From Astrothelium macrocarpum (Eukaryota; Ascomycota; Dothideomycetes; Trypetheliales; Trypetheliaceae): 64,000 nt of DNA. How positions within the stretch are numbered: position 1 is the stretch's first letter; the number at the start of each line of letters is the position of its first letter. This document shows, in pieces, positions 11,246 through 21,428 of the stretch. The stretch covers positions 248,001 through 312,000 of the forward strand of contig JAGEMR010000003.1 of assembly GCA_021030915.1 (NCBI GenBank), in the 5' to 3' direction. The notes under the pieces were generated by a model. That model ran no database searches. It had not been told where the DNA came from and worked only from the letters and a program-made list of their open reading frames with translations. Both the position numbers and the translations under genes were made by a program.

Positions 11246-11758
11246 CGAGCAATGTTTTGTAATGGGAAAGGTTCTTGAGTAGGTTTGAGGTCTAAGCGTC
11301 CAAGCCCAAGGTTCTCTTCCGCACTGCAAGGGTCCGAAGTCCAAATAAACTTTACTGCTTTAGCAATTCGGACTTTGTGCTCAACCTTGAAGTTCAGATG
11401 TCGTTAAAAACTTTGACAATGGAAGTAAAGGTTTTCCCATTTGTTCATCATGTCTCATCCTCCCCAGCCGATACTTAGATCCTAAGCCCAGCGAGGAAAT
11501 TATTTGATAACTGAACGCCGTATTCTAGATCGACAACCTGTCCAACTCTCACTGTTTTGGAGTCATCAGGTACTCAGATTTTCAGAGGAAGATAACAGTT
11601 TCCCAATTACGGCTCACTTTCGATTACAATTTCGAGCGTTGAATATCAGCATCAAGTATCTCTGTCTCGTGGGATCAAATGAGTTCCACACAGCCTGGAG
11701 CATTATCAAAAGGCTTCGAATTTCAGCGAAACGAATAAGATGGTGAAGCCTGCAACTA
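11246..11758. other. Intergenic
   Basis: 513 bp between tandem minus-strand genes: upstream of bL27m and downstream of the F-box-like gene. A plus-strand open frame at 11504-11746 has no recognisable content. Confidence 0.4.
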
Positions 11759-13819
11759 TCAACCGGTTTGCGGCGCGTTTGCAGGAGAAGGCCCCGCGCT
11801 ACTCTTCATTGCTGATAGCAGAGCACTGGGAGGCACTCCAGTATGATATCCACTATCGAGAGGACGCCCGTCGTCCGACCCATCATCCGATTCATCCTGA
11901 TCGCTAGAGATATTAATTTGGGTTTCCACCTCTTCGTCCACCCGTATCGGCCTTTTACCCTTTCTCGAGCGTTGCGATGGCCCTGTCGTGAATCCGACCA
12001 TTGGCACCTTCGTCTGTTCCTTGCTTGTTCCCTCCGTCTGCTCCTTGCCTGTTCCCTTCTTCCGTTCCTTACCCATCCTTCTCCTTGGCCGACCTCCCTC
12101 CATACTGAACTGCGCAATTTCTCTCTGCACCTCCTCCGCCAGCACCTTTTCCCGCCGCTTCCGCTGTGCCTCCAACACGCGATCCAGCCCCGGAAACGGC
12201 AACTCCTCCCAAGTCTCCTCATCCACAAATCCATAGCTCATCATGTCCATAATCTCCGCATCCAGCCTTAATTCCCTCCGCAGTCCCTCCCGCATCACCA
12301 ACTCATCCGGTCTGATCAGTCTATCCTGCCCTTGTCCCCACCCCTCATGATTCATCCTCCCCACCAAATGCGCCGGAACCCCCAACAAACTCGCACCATC
12401 TGCATCCGACATCGGCGGCCCCTGATACCACGCCTCGACATACAATCTCATAACATCGAGGTCCGTCTGCAACATTTCCCGCCGCAACGTACGCCACAGC
12501 ACAGTCAGCGACCGCTGCGCCAGGAGCAGCTTGCGCAGCTCGACCTCGTTTCCAGAGGCCGTGATGGGATCGCTAAAGAGCATGTCGAGTTTCACGAACC
12601 ACAGAGTGGCGTGGAAGAGGTCACGGTCAGTCCAAAGCGCGCGGCTGTGGATCAGCGCGACGCGCGTCTTGTTGGACGGCAGGTCGAGCAGGAGCCACAC
12701 CTTCTTGATGGTTTCGTGCGCCGCGAGCGGCATGCGCATGCCGTCGGCGGCCATGACGAGCACGAGGTCGCGCACGATGGCGTGGCGGAAGACCAGCATG
12801 CGCAGCCAGCGGAAGCTGGGCACGCTGCGGATTTCGGAGGGGTTGTCGTCGTTGGGACGCGGCGTGGGGTCGCGCATGCAGAGGGACGGGTAGAAGCGGA
12901 ATTGGAAGATCTGGGCGCAGCCTGGGGCGTTGATGCGGCCGTAGTGCTTCATGAGGGTGGTGGCGTTGCGGTTGACCATGGTGTGGAAGTCTTTGGAGAT
13001 GGCGTAGAGGGATATGAGCGCTTCGATAGGGAGGAGGCCGGTCATGGTGAGGACGACGTCTTGGTGGTTCATAAGGGCTTGGAAGATGTTGAAGGGTTGC
13101 TTGGGGGAGGAAAGTGAGGGGCGTGGTAAAGGATTGAGCTTGGAAAAGGGGTTTGTAGCTAACGGAGGACTGCTGATGACGGGTGACGGTAATGACCGGT
13201 TCATGTGTTGGCCAGCAGGAAGATGCGACGACTGACCAATGGTCTGAAGGTGAGGAATTTTGGTGGGCGATGGGGCCTCCTCCAGGTCTAGGTATGATTG
13301 CCGTCGCTTTTTGGGTGACGTGCTTCTTGAGCTTCGCCGTTCATGAAGGCTTCCACGGCTAGGTGAAAATTGGAACGGAGGTATACTAGTCCGCCGCTCG
13401 GCTTGTTGATTGGTTAAGCGTTCTCGCTGACTGCTTTGATTGTTTTGCTGGACGAGCGCTTGCCTCTGCCGGTTGGGTATTTCATGTTGATGCTCCCCTG
13501 AATGTTCCTGAGGCCCAACATGCTCTACCCGAGGCACGATATGTCGTTCATGATGCTCAAATTGATTTGGAGAGGGTTTCTGGTTTTGAGAGTTGTCCTG
13601 TTCTTGAGATTCGATCTGATGTTCGCGTTGATCCAATCGCTCGGGTTCAGAGTCCGGCTCTTCAGTATTTTTTGGATGATCAAGAGTTGATCTTAAAGCA
13701 CTCTCTGGGTGCTGAATATATCCTGCTGAGGCTAGAGTAGCGTTGACAGTATTTGATGGCATATCAAATAAATCAATGAACGGCATAGCCGTTCTCTTAT
13801 TATTCTGGCTTGAAGACAT
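11759..13819 (-). CDS. F-box-like protein with disordered N-terminus
   Basis: Single exon, 686 aa. Residues 1-230 are low-complexity (Q, S, P, R rich) with a basic SPKKRRQS patch that could be a nuclear localisation signal. At about 245-290 an F-box-like segment reads DVVLTMTGLLPIEALISLYAISKDFHTMVNR, followed by an alpha-helical region to about 555 (RWLRMLVFRHAIVRDLVLVMAADGMRMPLAAHE) of the kind found in uncharacterised fungal F-box-type proteins. The C-terminus is again disordered, with KEQT-like repeats and an acidic SSDQDESDDGSDDGR run. If the F-box assignment holds, it would be a substrate adaptor of an SCF ubiquitin ligase; the substrate is unknown. Codon use is markedly GC-rich in the middle third, giving long false open frames on the opposite strand. 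Confidence 0.75.
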   Translation of the reverse strand: MSSSQNNKRTAMPFIDLFDMPSNTVNATLASAGYIQHPESALRSTLDHPKNTEEPDSEPERLDQREHQIESQEQDNSQNQKPSPNQFEHHERHIVPRVEHVGPQEHSGEHQHEIPNRQRQALVQQNNQSSQRERLTNQQAERRTSIPPFQFSPSRGSLHERRSSRSTSPKKRRQSYLDLEEAPSPTKIPHLQTIGQSSHLPAGQHMNRSLPSPVISSPPLATNPFSKLNPLPRPSLSSPKQPFNIFQALMNHQDVVLTMTGLLPIEALISLYAISKDFHTMVNRNATTLMKHYGRINAPGCAQIFQFRFYPSLCMRDPTPRPNDDNPSEIRSVPSFRWLRMLVFRHAIVRDLVLVMAADGMRMPLAAHETIKKVWLLLDLPSNKTRVALIHSRALWTDRDLFHATLWFVKLDMLFSDPITASGNEVELRKLLLAQRSLTVLWRTLRREMLQTDLDVMRLYVEAWYQGPPMSDADGASLLGVPAHLVGRMNHEGWGQGQDRLIRPDELVMREGLRRELRLDAEIMDMMSYGFVDEETWEELPFPGLDRVLEAQRKRREKVLAEEVQREIAQFSMEGGRPRRRMGKERKKGTGKEQTEGTSKEQTKVPMVGFTTGPSQRSRKGKRPIRVDEEVETQINISSDQDESDDGSDDGRPLDSGYHTGVPPSALLSAMKSSAGPSPANAPQTG

Positions 13820-14410
13820 TGTGCTTCAAACATGTCCTACAGCAATAATAAGTAAAGGCGTGTTATTGTAAGTCTGGGGGATGTCCGACGTTCTCAATAG
13901 TAGATTGTGGGTGACTATGAGGTGGTGATATTTACGAAGGTGGTAAAATAACAATAAAATTTAGCTTTCGGTGCATAACACGTATGAACGCGTACTGCAG
14001 CCTTCTCACTTCACTTGGATGTCACACAACAACGATGATTACACGTGACGCAGCGAGATTTTTTTAAAGGTGAGTGTGGTGAATACTTCTCACTGTGCCG
14101 GTCGCACTGCCGACCCCGTGTTGAAAAGCGATCTTAGAAAACTTTTGCTACAACACACTTGCGCAAAGAAAAGACAAAAGACCTCCAGAACTAATGGAAT
14201 TCAGGTTACCAGCCTTTTTGCCCTGTTGAAATGGGTCTTACAGTTCTACAATGCCATCTAATGTGAATGGACAAATAGCCACCCTGTCCTAGATGCCTGC
14301 TGGTGGATAAGCACCGAACAGCCCTTTCTATATGCATCCCAAGTCAAGCTGGTATCAACGCCGGAGTGCAGATGATGCAATCAAACGGGTATCACACAAA
14401 GACGCTACCA
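13820..14410. other. Intergenic
   Basis: 591 bp between the F-box-like gene promoter and the 3' end of the GTP cyclohydrolase gene. No gene recognised; a 63-codon plus-strand frame at 14070 is probably chance. Confidence 0.4.
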
Positions 14411-15500
14411 TCAGCGTCTATTCAAAAGACTTAGAAATTCCTCCCTTGTTTTCGCGGTAGAGCGCATTCGTCCAAGCATACAGCTTGTAGTTGTGGTGGC
14501 TCCTGTTTTTTGTACTCCACGCATGACCATGCACAAGTGGCTGGATTCCATGACGACAGCAACGCCTTGGGGTTTGAGCACCTCGGATAATGCAAGCGCG
14601 ACCTGTTTTGTTAGTCTTTCTTGCACTTGAAGCCTACGCGAGAACATTTCTGCAATTCGTGCAAGTTTCGAGAGACCAAGAACTCTTCGATTGGGGATGT
14701 ATCCAATATGCATCTAGGAATCTCAGTATCTGATATTGTATCCAGTAGTACACGATGCGTACCTTGCCAGTGAAAGGCACCAGATGATGTTCGCACAATG
14801 AGAAGACTTCAATGTCTTTAACAATAACGAGTTCATCGTGGTCCTCGTGAAAGACAGCGCCATTAACGATGTCACGTAAATTCTCCTCGTAGCCTTTCGT
14901 GAAGAACATCATGGCCTTTGCGTACCTCTCAGGTGTTCCTAGAAGACCTTCACGGTCCGGGTCTTCCCCAATGGCCTCGAAGATTGTTCGAACAGCGCCC
15001 GAGATCTTTTCTAGACGCTCTTTGTCTTGTTCTGGTGTCGCATCCAGTCTTTCCCGAGTGCCCAGACCTGAGGTGCAGAAAGTCAGCCTATGCTCCCTTA
15101 TATTAAATTCAGCAATCTTACTTGGCCAACTGAGCCCGTCAAAGTCGACTGTCGGATTGTGGGTGAATGGGCTTGCTGAACGACTGGTTGCTGGAGGCGT
15201 CGGGGGAACAGCTCCGTCTCTTGGATCTCGAGCATGTTCTTCGTCTAGATTTTCAAACGGGGGACGGTATGAGCCTATGGAAGATACCATCTCAGGTGCA
15301 GTATGACGCTGTATAGGGGACTCAATCGACCCGTTCAGGTCCACTAGCTCTTTTCTGGTATTCGATGACCTTATTGAAGCGTACAAGTTCTGGCGCTCTT
15401 TTTGATCTCTTGCTTCTGCAAAGGAATGCGGAGAGGTGCCATTGGCCAGTTTGGCGGACAGGGAAGATTTTGCGTTCGCATTGATTATTGGTGAGTTCAT
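14411..15500 (-). CDS. GTP cyclohydrolase I
   Basis: Three exons, 15500-15122, 15067-14763 and 14713-14411, with introns of 54 and 49 bp; 328 aa, the usual length in filamentous ascomycetes. It converts GTP to 7,8-dihydroneopterin triphosphate, the first step of folate and tetrahydrobiopterin synthesis, as a cytosolic homodecamer. The zinc ligands C218 and H221 lie in SLCEHHLVPF, and C289 in ESSHLCMVMRG. The catalytic core starts near residue 130 (GTRERLDATPEQDKERLEKI) and includes DPDREGLLGTPERYAKAM. The first about 125 residues are a Ser/Pro-rich, poorly conserved extension. All junctions fall within strongly conserved sequence. Confidence 0.96.
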
Positions 15501-17541
15501 TGTCGATGTTATGAGGTGGAGGGACGAATCAGACAGGAATTAGAGGCTGTCCCGAATTACTAAAAAGTTTTGCCAAACGCAGAGTGAACTCCAGCTGTGA
15601 TGCTTACGTCGGAATATTGTAGTAATCAAACAATGCGCCGACGGCAATTCATATTGAGAACGCTGAGCCGATGCAGGTGCACGAGAAATTAGCGGAAGCC
15701 AGGAAGGGTAAGTTTGTGTCATATGTGCATTTCAGCTTTGAGGCATATTTAATGAGATGAGTCGGAGGTATGGCAATTGTTGGTACCGTTTCGGTCCGTA
15801 AGCCGACGGAACGTCATTTTGCAGCACGTGATGCCATGGGTCGGCAATCTTCCGGTTCGTCCCCAGCTTCACCGCACCTGCACCTCAGAGCACCGCTATC
15901 ATTATCATCAACTCTTTACAAGGTTCGGAGTTAACGAATAGGGTCTTGATTTATATCTTATGTAGTGTCACTTTTTGCCGCCTGTCAGAGCGTAAACACT
16001 GCTGGACAGAACGTCTGGGTCGTGATCTGCCTGACGGACAACGGCTGGGCTTCCTTCGGGCTTTTTCCAGGCTTCCCATTATCAGTCGTCATCTCATACC
16101 ATCTGGAGTCGTGGTTGCGAAGCGGACATTGAGATTTACTAACAGCACAATACACGGTTGAAGTATTTGGGGGCAACAAATAGAGCCACGCTTTGAGGGT
16201 TGAGGGACTTTACTGGCAACGGAATAGGCTTCGGCTAGAAGGAGAATCCACGCTCCGTGTGAATTCTGGCAGCTATGCGCTCACCTTGAATCGCCTATTC
16301 CTTGGAGTCCTTTTATGTCGTAGCAAATGAACAGCACGCGAAATTGTCTCGGACGGCTCTCCAGCGTTGAACTATCTACGTATTGGAGAGGCGACCTGCT
16401 CTACATTCGTTTCTCCCGACATCCGGACCGGCTTGAGTTTGACGTCCTGCCTTTTACCGCTAAAGGCGTTCAATGACTGTCGAAAATGGTTCCACTCCCT
16501 TCCACCCAAGACAAACCGGCCAATGGATAAAAATTGGAATGAGATTAGTGCTGTCATATCTTCCAAAGCCAGCACGTACAGCACGGACCAAAGATCGTAG
16601 AAGACGAGTCAGGTCGAACCAGTGCCAAGCAAGCTCGACAAGCCAAAGATCGACTACAGACCTTTGTCATGCCTTGGTCATTGCGCTCGATTTGACCTCA
16701 GCAATGATCCCAAGAGGAGACACTGCATCGCTGGTGTCTGAAGGTCCAGCGAAGACACTTTCTCGGTTCGAAGAGATGATGTGGCGACTATGTCTACATC
16801 TCTCAATGCTCACAATACCTACTCAAAAGGTGTGAAGGATGCATGTTTTCATTCAGGACGTCTACCAGACAATTGGTGAATCATATCAGTGCATCACGCG
16901 CGGTTGAGAGGTCTTGTTGTCGCACGTAATGGCACGAGGAAGTCGTCAAAGTCCGCACATGAGATGGAAGACGTGGCAACATACATGAATTGGCAATTAG
17001 ATAGCTCGTCGTGACTTGGTGAGGCTGAAGCATGCTGCAACATCTCCACGGAACAAGCATCCGTTGCAGGCTTCATGCTGTTTGGCGACGACATCAGCAG
17101 CAGTTGCACGGCAGAAGATTCACTGGAGTAGTCGGCGAGATACTGCCGGACCGAGCGAAAGAGGCGCAAGTGATGATTCCGGGGGGACGTCAAGTGTCGG
17201 TGGACAGGTTTGGGCAAAAGACGAAAGTGGTGATTGGAGGAGGGGAAGGAGGCCAGGATTAGGGCGGCGGGCCGGCTGCGATTCTTGACCCTCCACGCCG
17301 CCATCGGCCAACTCGACGACTGTAACCCTTTGACCACCATCACCGCCTGCTCAGGAGGCGTTGGAGCTTCGTTGTTGACGTAGCGGAGAGGTTTGCATTG
17401 CTGCGAGGCTGGGTCGTGCGCCTTCTCTGCCCTGTCCCTTTTCTGTTTCGCTGTTCTTTTTTCTTCGTGTGCGGGAACGTCTTCCTTTCTACTGCGTGCT
17501 CGACCTCTGATGCTGCCCGTCCGTATGTCGTGATCGCCTCT
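15501..17541. other. Intergenic between divergent GTPCH and Ctk1-type kinase genes
   Basis: 2.0 kb, the longest gap outside the AT island. Open frames on both strands (for example 16473-16835 plus and 16894-17565 minus) have no domain and mixed codon use. The last 500 bp are pyrimidine-rich on the plus strand (TTTTCTGTTTCGCTGTTCTTTT), fitting a promoter and long 5' leader of the kinase gene. Confidence 0.4.
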
Positions 17542-20500
17542 ATGGCCGGATCGCGCACGTCGCAATCAATAGATCAGTGGAGACCGCAGGACCAAGACAA
17601 AATTCACCATCCTCGTGCTTCTTCGCGCGACCGGCGACGGGGCACCTCGTCCACGCCGGTTCGTCGTGAACGAGGCTACGATAGGGACTCTCGCCTGGAA
17701 GACCACCACCGCGACCACGACAAACACTCCGCTGCGCGTCACCCCAGGCCACGCTCGCCTTCGCCCGCACGAGACAGGACTCGCCATCGGGACAGGAGCA
17801 GACAACGGCGTCGTTTGTCTTCACCGCCATCACCTGCGAGGGAGGACCATTATCGGCCGGCCCGACGAAGAGAGCCGAGCGCTGACCGGGAACCTCGCAC
17901 GCAGCGGCCTCGTCACGCCTCTCCACCATCCAGCAAACGTCGTCGCAGTGTGAGCTCCACAGCCTCTCGAGACTTGTTGAAGAGGCCCAAACGCCGGAGA
18001 AGTCGCAGTCCGGAGCATTCTCGCTCCAGGGAGCGAAGCCCTGACTCTCGTCGAGGCTTTGATCGCGCTTTTTCTCCACGACCCTCTCGCTTTGACCGAC
18101 CCATCAAATCAGATACCTACCAACCTGCAAATCGACGCCGTTCCAGGTCGGACGACTCTCGCTACAAACCTGATCCCTCCCGATTTCGGAGAAGATCTCC
18201 CACACCGGACCGGAAAGGGTTGAGAAGGGACAGAATAGCATCGCCCCGCCGCCCTTCACCAGACAGGCATACGGTACGCAGAGATAGTCCATCACCTGCT
18301 AGATACAGACGTAGGAGGTCGCAAGATAGATTTGACGCATCTCCACGTCGGGACTGGAGACATCGTTCGAAATCTCCAAAATATTCGCGCCGCTCTTCCC
18401 CTCCTCGTCGAGGTGTCTCTCGTTCACCTCTGACGAGGCAGCAATCCCCTCGTCGCGATCGGAACAAAAAGTTGAGAAATTTTGACCCTAGTCCTTCCCG
18501 GTCATCGCGTGCATCTCCTCGTCGGTCTTCACGTTCTCCTCTGCCTAAGCAACTGTCATCGAAGAATCGCCCTTTGAAACCTCACCGTCATTACCGAGAC
18601 ACCACACCTGAAAACGAGAAGTCTCCTGCCCGGGAACCTGAGGACGACAAGATGTATGGAAGGGGAGGTCCAGCACGGCCGCCGCGAGGACACTACGATA
18701 ATCATTACTCTCACTCACCGCCGTACATGAATCACATGTCCCCGGCACAATCGCCCCCTTACAGAGGAGGCTGGGGTCAACAACATTACGGAAGCCATCA
18801 TGGGTATGTCTCGTCTCGACTTTTTCCTTTATTGTGCTGCGAATGCTGATTTGATTAGTTCTCCTCATGGCTATTCGCCCAACCCCGCTCAGTATCACCA
18901 GAGCTCCTATTCGCCTCAAGCACACGCGCCACAACCATACTACCAAAATCAGCCGCCTAACCAATATGGACCGCCACCTCATCAGGTTCAACCTGGCTAT
19001 ACAAATCAACAATATGGCCGTGGACGTGGCAATTATCGTGGTTCTAATTACGGTGGACCACCCGACGGTCGTATGCCACCTCAGACATCGGCATTTGCGC
19101 CTCCACAAGCACAAAGAAGCAGCAAGACGGGCCACTTTACAAATCTATCATGGACACCAGCAACAGGCCGACGCGGAGGACATCCTGTAGTAGACGCAAA
19201 GTCACACGTCAGTGATCATCCAACTTCACAACTACAACAGTCGAATGAAGGTTCGGTTGAAGAAGAAGATAATCCCTTCCGACCATCGAAAGATCTTCGT
19301 GTAGAAGATGAGGCGAACATGGATGAAGATAGCAAGAGCAAACCAGCTGTAAACATAGATGCAGGTGCAGATGCAAATGCAATGCCTCCACCGGATCGGC
19401 CTTCGACGACTGAACAAGCTGATGGATCAAAGATCAGCTTTGCAATCAAATCAAAGACTCCAGCAACTGCACACGCTTCGAAGATTGATCTTGCAGCAAC
19501 CAAAACCGTGTCTCGTCCAACCTTAACATCAGCTTCAGCATCATTATCTCGACCAACATCGGATCCACAAACAGATCGGCGGACAGATGACCGACGGATA
19601 GATGATCGGCGGCAACCATACAGGTCAGACGCAAGGGATCATCGGCCTGATTACCGAAATGAATTGCGCCCTACCCGTCGACCAGAACCCAAGCTCGAAC
19701 CGAAGCCAGAACCGAAGCCGAAACTACCTCGCAAAGAAAAGCGGATAGTGAAGAGACTCAAAGCAAAGCCCGAACTTCCTCCAGAATTTGCCGCTTCGGA
19801 TTCTGTATATTATCGAAAGACTGGCAATGAATCAGTGATAGGCTCTGGCACTTATGGAAAGGTCTACAAGGCTGTGCATGTATACACTAAGGAAAAAGTT
19901 GCATTGAAGAAAATTCGGATGGAGGGTGAACGCGATGGGGTAAGTTCAACCAACTCTCAGCAGACCCAATCATCTACTAAGTTTCCCCAGTTTCCAGTAA
20001 CAGCCATCCGCGAAATCAAACTTCTCCAATCTCTGCGCCATGAAAACGTCGTCCGCCTTCAAGAAGTCATGGTCGAAAAGAACGACTGCTTCATGGTTTT
20101 TGAATATCTCTCGCACGATCTCACGGGCCTCCTGAATCATCCAACCTTCAAACTCGAACACGCACACAAAAAGTACCTTGCCCAACAGCTCTTCGAAGGA
20201 CTCGACTACCTCCACCGCCGCGGCGTCCTCCACCGCGACATCAAAGCCGCCAACATCCTCATCTCCAACACGGGCCTGCTCAAACTCGCCGACTTCGGGC
20301 TCGCGCGCTTCTTCGCCAAGCGCCGCCAACTCGACTACACCAACCGCGTCATCACCATCTGGTACCGCTCGCCCGAGCTGCTGCTCGGCGAGACGCAGTA
20401 CGGGCCGGCGGTCGACATCTGGTCGGCGGCGTGCGTGCTCGTCGAGATCTTCACGCGCCACGCCATCTTCCCGGGCGACGGCGGCGAAATCAACCAGCTC

Positions 20501-20953
20501 GACCGCATCTACGCGGTCCTCGGCACGCCCACCACCACCAGCTGGCCCCAGCTCAAGGCGCTCCCCTGGTTCGAGCTGCTGCGGCCCGCCGAGCGCCGCG
20601 CCTCCACCTTCGACGCCCGCTACCGCGACCGCGTCACCCCGGCTGCCTTCGACCTGCTGGCTGCGATGCTGCAGTTTGACCCAGCTGCGCGCCCCGCGGC
20701 GAGCGATGTCCTTGAGCATCCGTACTTTACGGCGGAGGAGCCCCGCTCGCGCCGCGTGTGGGAGCTCGAGGCGCTCGAGGGCGATTGGCATGAGTTTGAG
20801 AGTAAGGCGTTGAGGAAGGAGAAGGAAAGGGTGGAGAAGGAGGAGAGGCGGAGGGCGAGGGAGGGGGAGAAGAGGAAGGCGGAGGAGGGGGGTGGGGGTA
20901 GGGAGGTTAAGAAGGTTAGGGGTGGTGAGGGGGAGGGGATGGTGGAGGGGTGA
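17542..20953 (+). CDS. CTD kinase catalytic subunit (Ctk1/CDK12-type)
   Basis: Exons 17542-18803, 18859-19939 and 19991-20953; 1,101 aa. CTD kinase I phosphorylates Ser2 of the RNA polymerase II C-terminal repeat during elongation, in the nucleus. Residues 1-420 are an RS/RD-rich tract as in metazoan CDK12, followed by Pro/Gln/Tyr-rich sequence. The kinase domain begins near 745: glycine loop GSGTYGKV (749-756), K771 in VALKKIR, cyclin-binding helix FPVTAIRE (782-789; PITAIRE in relatives), HRDIKAANI with D864, DFG at D882, and T-loop threonine T898 in DYTNRVITIWYRSPE. The tail is Lys/Glu/Arg-rich. The second intron (19940-19990) is 51 nt with no stop, so an unspliced transcript would stay in frame. 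The start at 17542 was chosen because upstream in-frame residues are hydrophobic leader-like translation of the UTR. Confidence 0.93.
19940..19990 (+). other. In-frame, stop-free intron in the Ctk1-type kinase gene
   Basis: 51-nt intron with donor GTAAGT and acceptor CCCCAG placed directly before the FPVTAIRE codons. Its length is a multiple of three and it carries no stop codon, so retention would insert 17 Ser/Gln/Thr-rich residues just before the cyclin-binding helix. Splicing is inferred because removal restores the conserved ERDGFPVTAIRE sequence. Confidence 0.8.
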
Positions 20954-21428
20954 TGAGAGGGAGCTTGGTTTAGGACGCGGAGGGAGTTTGGGTGGGAGGA
21001 GGCAAGAAGCGTTTGACCGGTGATGAATTGGGGGAGAAGCGATCATGTACGGTAGGTATAGTGCGGACGTTGCATGGGGTAGGATGTGCATACGGTTGGG
21101 GAAGTCAGTAATTTTAATGCATAGCGACTGCGATAGCGGTGCTTTAGCGCCAGTATGTCACTCTGGCAGAAAGCAATCATGTCAACATTTGACTTCACGT
21201 GCTACGTACTCTCCTATTTAAGAGTTTGTTCGCCTAATGGCTTCAACCTCTCGGTGCTCAAACTTCTTGAAAGGTAATTGACTCTCAACCACCAAATGAT
21301 ATGAATGAATCTCACATGGAAAGATCGCCTCCATCCTTAGCGCCATCGCCTATGTATTACATTCAATCACTCCACCGACCTAACGCCCTTACTGACGCCT
21401 GTGCACGGATCGCCTGTACGTGCGGCAC
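20954..21428. other. Intergenic between convergent genes
   Basis: 475 bp between the stop codons of the kinase gene and Hat2. No gene recognised. Confidence 0.4.

Noticed and set aside
12332..13117. 261-codon plus-strand open frame opposite the F-box-like gene
   Set aside because: Antisense artefact of the GC-rich section; biased Val/Gly/Glu/Asp composition and no motif.
16894..17565. 223-codon minus-strand open frame overlapping the kinase start
   Set aside because: Low-complexity Arg/Ser composition; it overlaps the promoter and RS-rich start of the kinase gene on the other strand.
19970..21091. 373-codon minus-strand open frame opposite the kinase domain
   Set aside because: Antisense to the conserved kinase core, produced by GC-ending codons; no domain.
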